Positions 5,252 through 6,114 of a stretch of 6,114 nt of DNA are shown piece after piece. Numbering within the stretch: the first letter of the stretch is position 1; every line of letters begins with the position of its first letter. The translations under genes were made by a program, and so were the position numbers. The notes beneath the pieces are model-generated. The model was given only the letters and a program-made list of their open reading frames with translations, had not been told where the DNA came from and ran no database searches. This stretch comes from Streptomyces sp. (lineage in GTDB: Bacteria; Actinomycetota; Actinomycetes; Streptomycetales; Streptomycetaceae), in assembly GCA_003519485.1 (NCBI GenBank), contig DOWQ01000585.1:1-6114 (forward strand), in the 5' to 3' direction.

Positions 5252-6114
5252 TCACACGGCCACGGTCACCCCGCCGGTCGCGGCGAGCAATTGGCGGGTG
5301 AAGGGGTGGCCCGGGGCGGACAGCAGCTCCGCCGCCGGGCCCTGTTCCACGATGCGGCCCGCGTCGAGCACCGCGATCCGGTCGGCCAGCTCGGCGGCCA
5401 CCGCCAGGTCGTGCGTGATGAGCACCAGACCGGTCGCGACCCCGCCCGCCGTCGCGTCGACCGGTGCCCCGCCCGCCGCACCTCCGCCCGCCGTATCGCC
5501 CGCCGCCGCCCGGCTGCCCGTCGTACCGCCGCCCGAAGGGGTCACCGTCAGCCGGCGGAGCAGCTCACAGATGTCGCGCCGGCTGACCGCGTCCAGGCCC
5601 GAGGTGATCTCGTCGCAGACCAGCACGCGCGGCCGGGCGAGCAGCGCGCGGGCCAGGGCGGCCCGTTGCAGCTCGCCGCCCGACAGCCCGCCGGGCCTGC
5701 GCCCGGCGGTCTCCTCGCCGATGCCCATTCCGGCGAGCGTTGCCAGCGCCTCGCTCCGCGCGGTGTCCGGGTCGGTGCCGCGCAGCCGTACAGCAGTACG
5801 GGCGACCTGTTCGGCCACCGGCCGGTACTCGTCGAACGCGGCCCGGGCGTCCTGGAAGACGTACTGGACGGCGGCCAGTTGCTCCCGGTCGCGGCCGCGC
5901 ACGCTGCGCGGCAGCGGTTCGCCGTCCAGCAGCACCCGGCCCGACCAGCCGCGGTGCAGACCCGCCAGGCAGCGGGCCAGGGTGGTCTTCCCCGAGCCGG
6001 AGCGTCCGACGACGGCCAGGCACTCCCCCGCCGCCACGGTGGCCGACGCCTCGTGGAGCACGACTCCCCCGGCCCGCCGCCGCCCGTGCCAGGCGGTCGC
6101 GCGCTCGGCCGTCA
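5252..6114 (-). CDS. ABC transporter ATP-binding protein, DppF/NikE-like (5' end outside window)
   Basis: This is the ATPase subunit of an oligopeptide/dipeptide- or nickel-type ABC importer, working at the inner face of the membrane with permeases and a binding protein not in this window. Counted from GTG 6061, it shows Walker A GRSGSGKTT 19-27, Q-loop VFQDARAAFDEYRPVAEQ around Gln70, signature LSGGELQRAALARAL 126-140, Walker B and D-loop VLVCDEITSGLD 147-157, and the H-loop LITHD 214-218. The C-terminal GHPFTRQLLAA (251-261) is typical of peptide/nickel ATPases. The frame stays open to the window edge through 17 further codons (TAERATAWHGRRRAGGV) that look like the start of the nucleotide-binding domain, so GTG 6061 is probably internal and the gene starts beyond 6114. 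Two oddities: Ile replaces the usual Pro after the catalytic Glu, and a 38-residue Ala/Gly/Thr-rich insert (173-210) lies before the H-loop. It is likely the last gene of its operon. Confidence 0.9.
   Translation of the reverse strand, partial: TAERATAWHGRRRAGGVVLHEASATVAAGECLAVVGRSGSGKTTLARCLAGLHRGWSGRVLLDGEPLPRSVRGRDREQLAAVQYVFQDARAAFDEYRPVAEQVARTAVRLRGTDPDTARSEALATLAGMGIGEETAGRRPGGLSGGELQRAALARALLARPRVLVCDEITSGLDAVSRRDICELLRRLTVTPSGGGTTGSRAAAGDTAGGGAAGGAPVDATAGGVATGLVLITHDLAVAAELADRIAVLDAGRIVEQGPAAELLSAPGHPFTRQLLAATGGVTVAV
5442..5505 (-). repeat. In-frame CGGCGGGCGG repeats in the ABC ATPase gene
   Basis: On the plus strand CCGCCCGCCG occurs exactly at 5442-5451, 5469-5478 and 5484-5493, and once more with one mismatch at 5496-5505. 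Offsets of 27, 15 and 12 bp are all multiples of three, so the frame is kept. On the coding strand they encode Ala-Gly-Gly-type runs inside the low-complexity insert before the H-loop. Replication slippage or expansion is the simplest origin. Confidence 0.5.

Noticed and set aside
1..6114. Mobile element, prophage or defence island
   Set aside because: No transposase, integrase, terminal repeats, tRNA target or toxin/nuclease genes are visible. The helicase is a complete DUF3516-type housekeeping-like gene, not part of a defence cassette here.

Overview
The window is very GC-rich, with G/C at almost every third codon position, long spurious antisense frames, GTG starts and protein families typical of actinomycetes. 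The closest match in style is Streptomyces or a near relative. I see no phage, IS, CRISPR, rRNA or tRNA features; it reads as ordinary chromosome.

Layout, left to right: (1) 101-1479, minus strand, a metabolite:H+ symporter (MHS) family MFS transporter. Its reading frame is broken by an apparent 1-base deletion in the first membrane helix, near 1308-1312. Two hairpins at 7-75 follow its stop codon. (2) 1480-1788, a 309-bp gap. It holds the transporter's predicted promoter (1633-1662), a predicted ~147-nt leader with two mutually exclusive hairpins (1592-1619), seven helically phased copies of an ACGTCC-type motif (1497-1579), and a perfect 38-bp palindrome (1716-1753) that probably ends transcription of the next gene. 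(3) 1789-2580, minus strand, a 263-aa membrane protein of the YdjM/DUF457 'metal-dependent hydrolase' family. (4) 2581-2703, a 123-bp divergent intergenic region. (5) 2704-5226, plus strand, an 840-aa Ski2-like DEAD/DEAH-box helicase of the actinobacterial DUF3516 type. (6) 5252 to the window end, minus strand, the C-terminal part of an oligopeptide/nickel-type (DppF/NikE-like) ABC transporter ATPase. It converges on the helicase with only 25 bp between stop codons.

The genes do not form one pathway. The helicase and the membrane hydrolase share a divergent promoter region, the transporter has its own promoter, and the ABC ATPase is the promoter-distal end of an operon that starts outside the window. 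I found no convincing new multi-gene system. The best leads are the frameshifted transporter and the phased repeat array in its leader.
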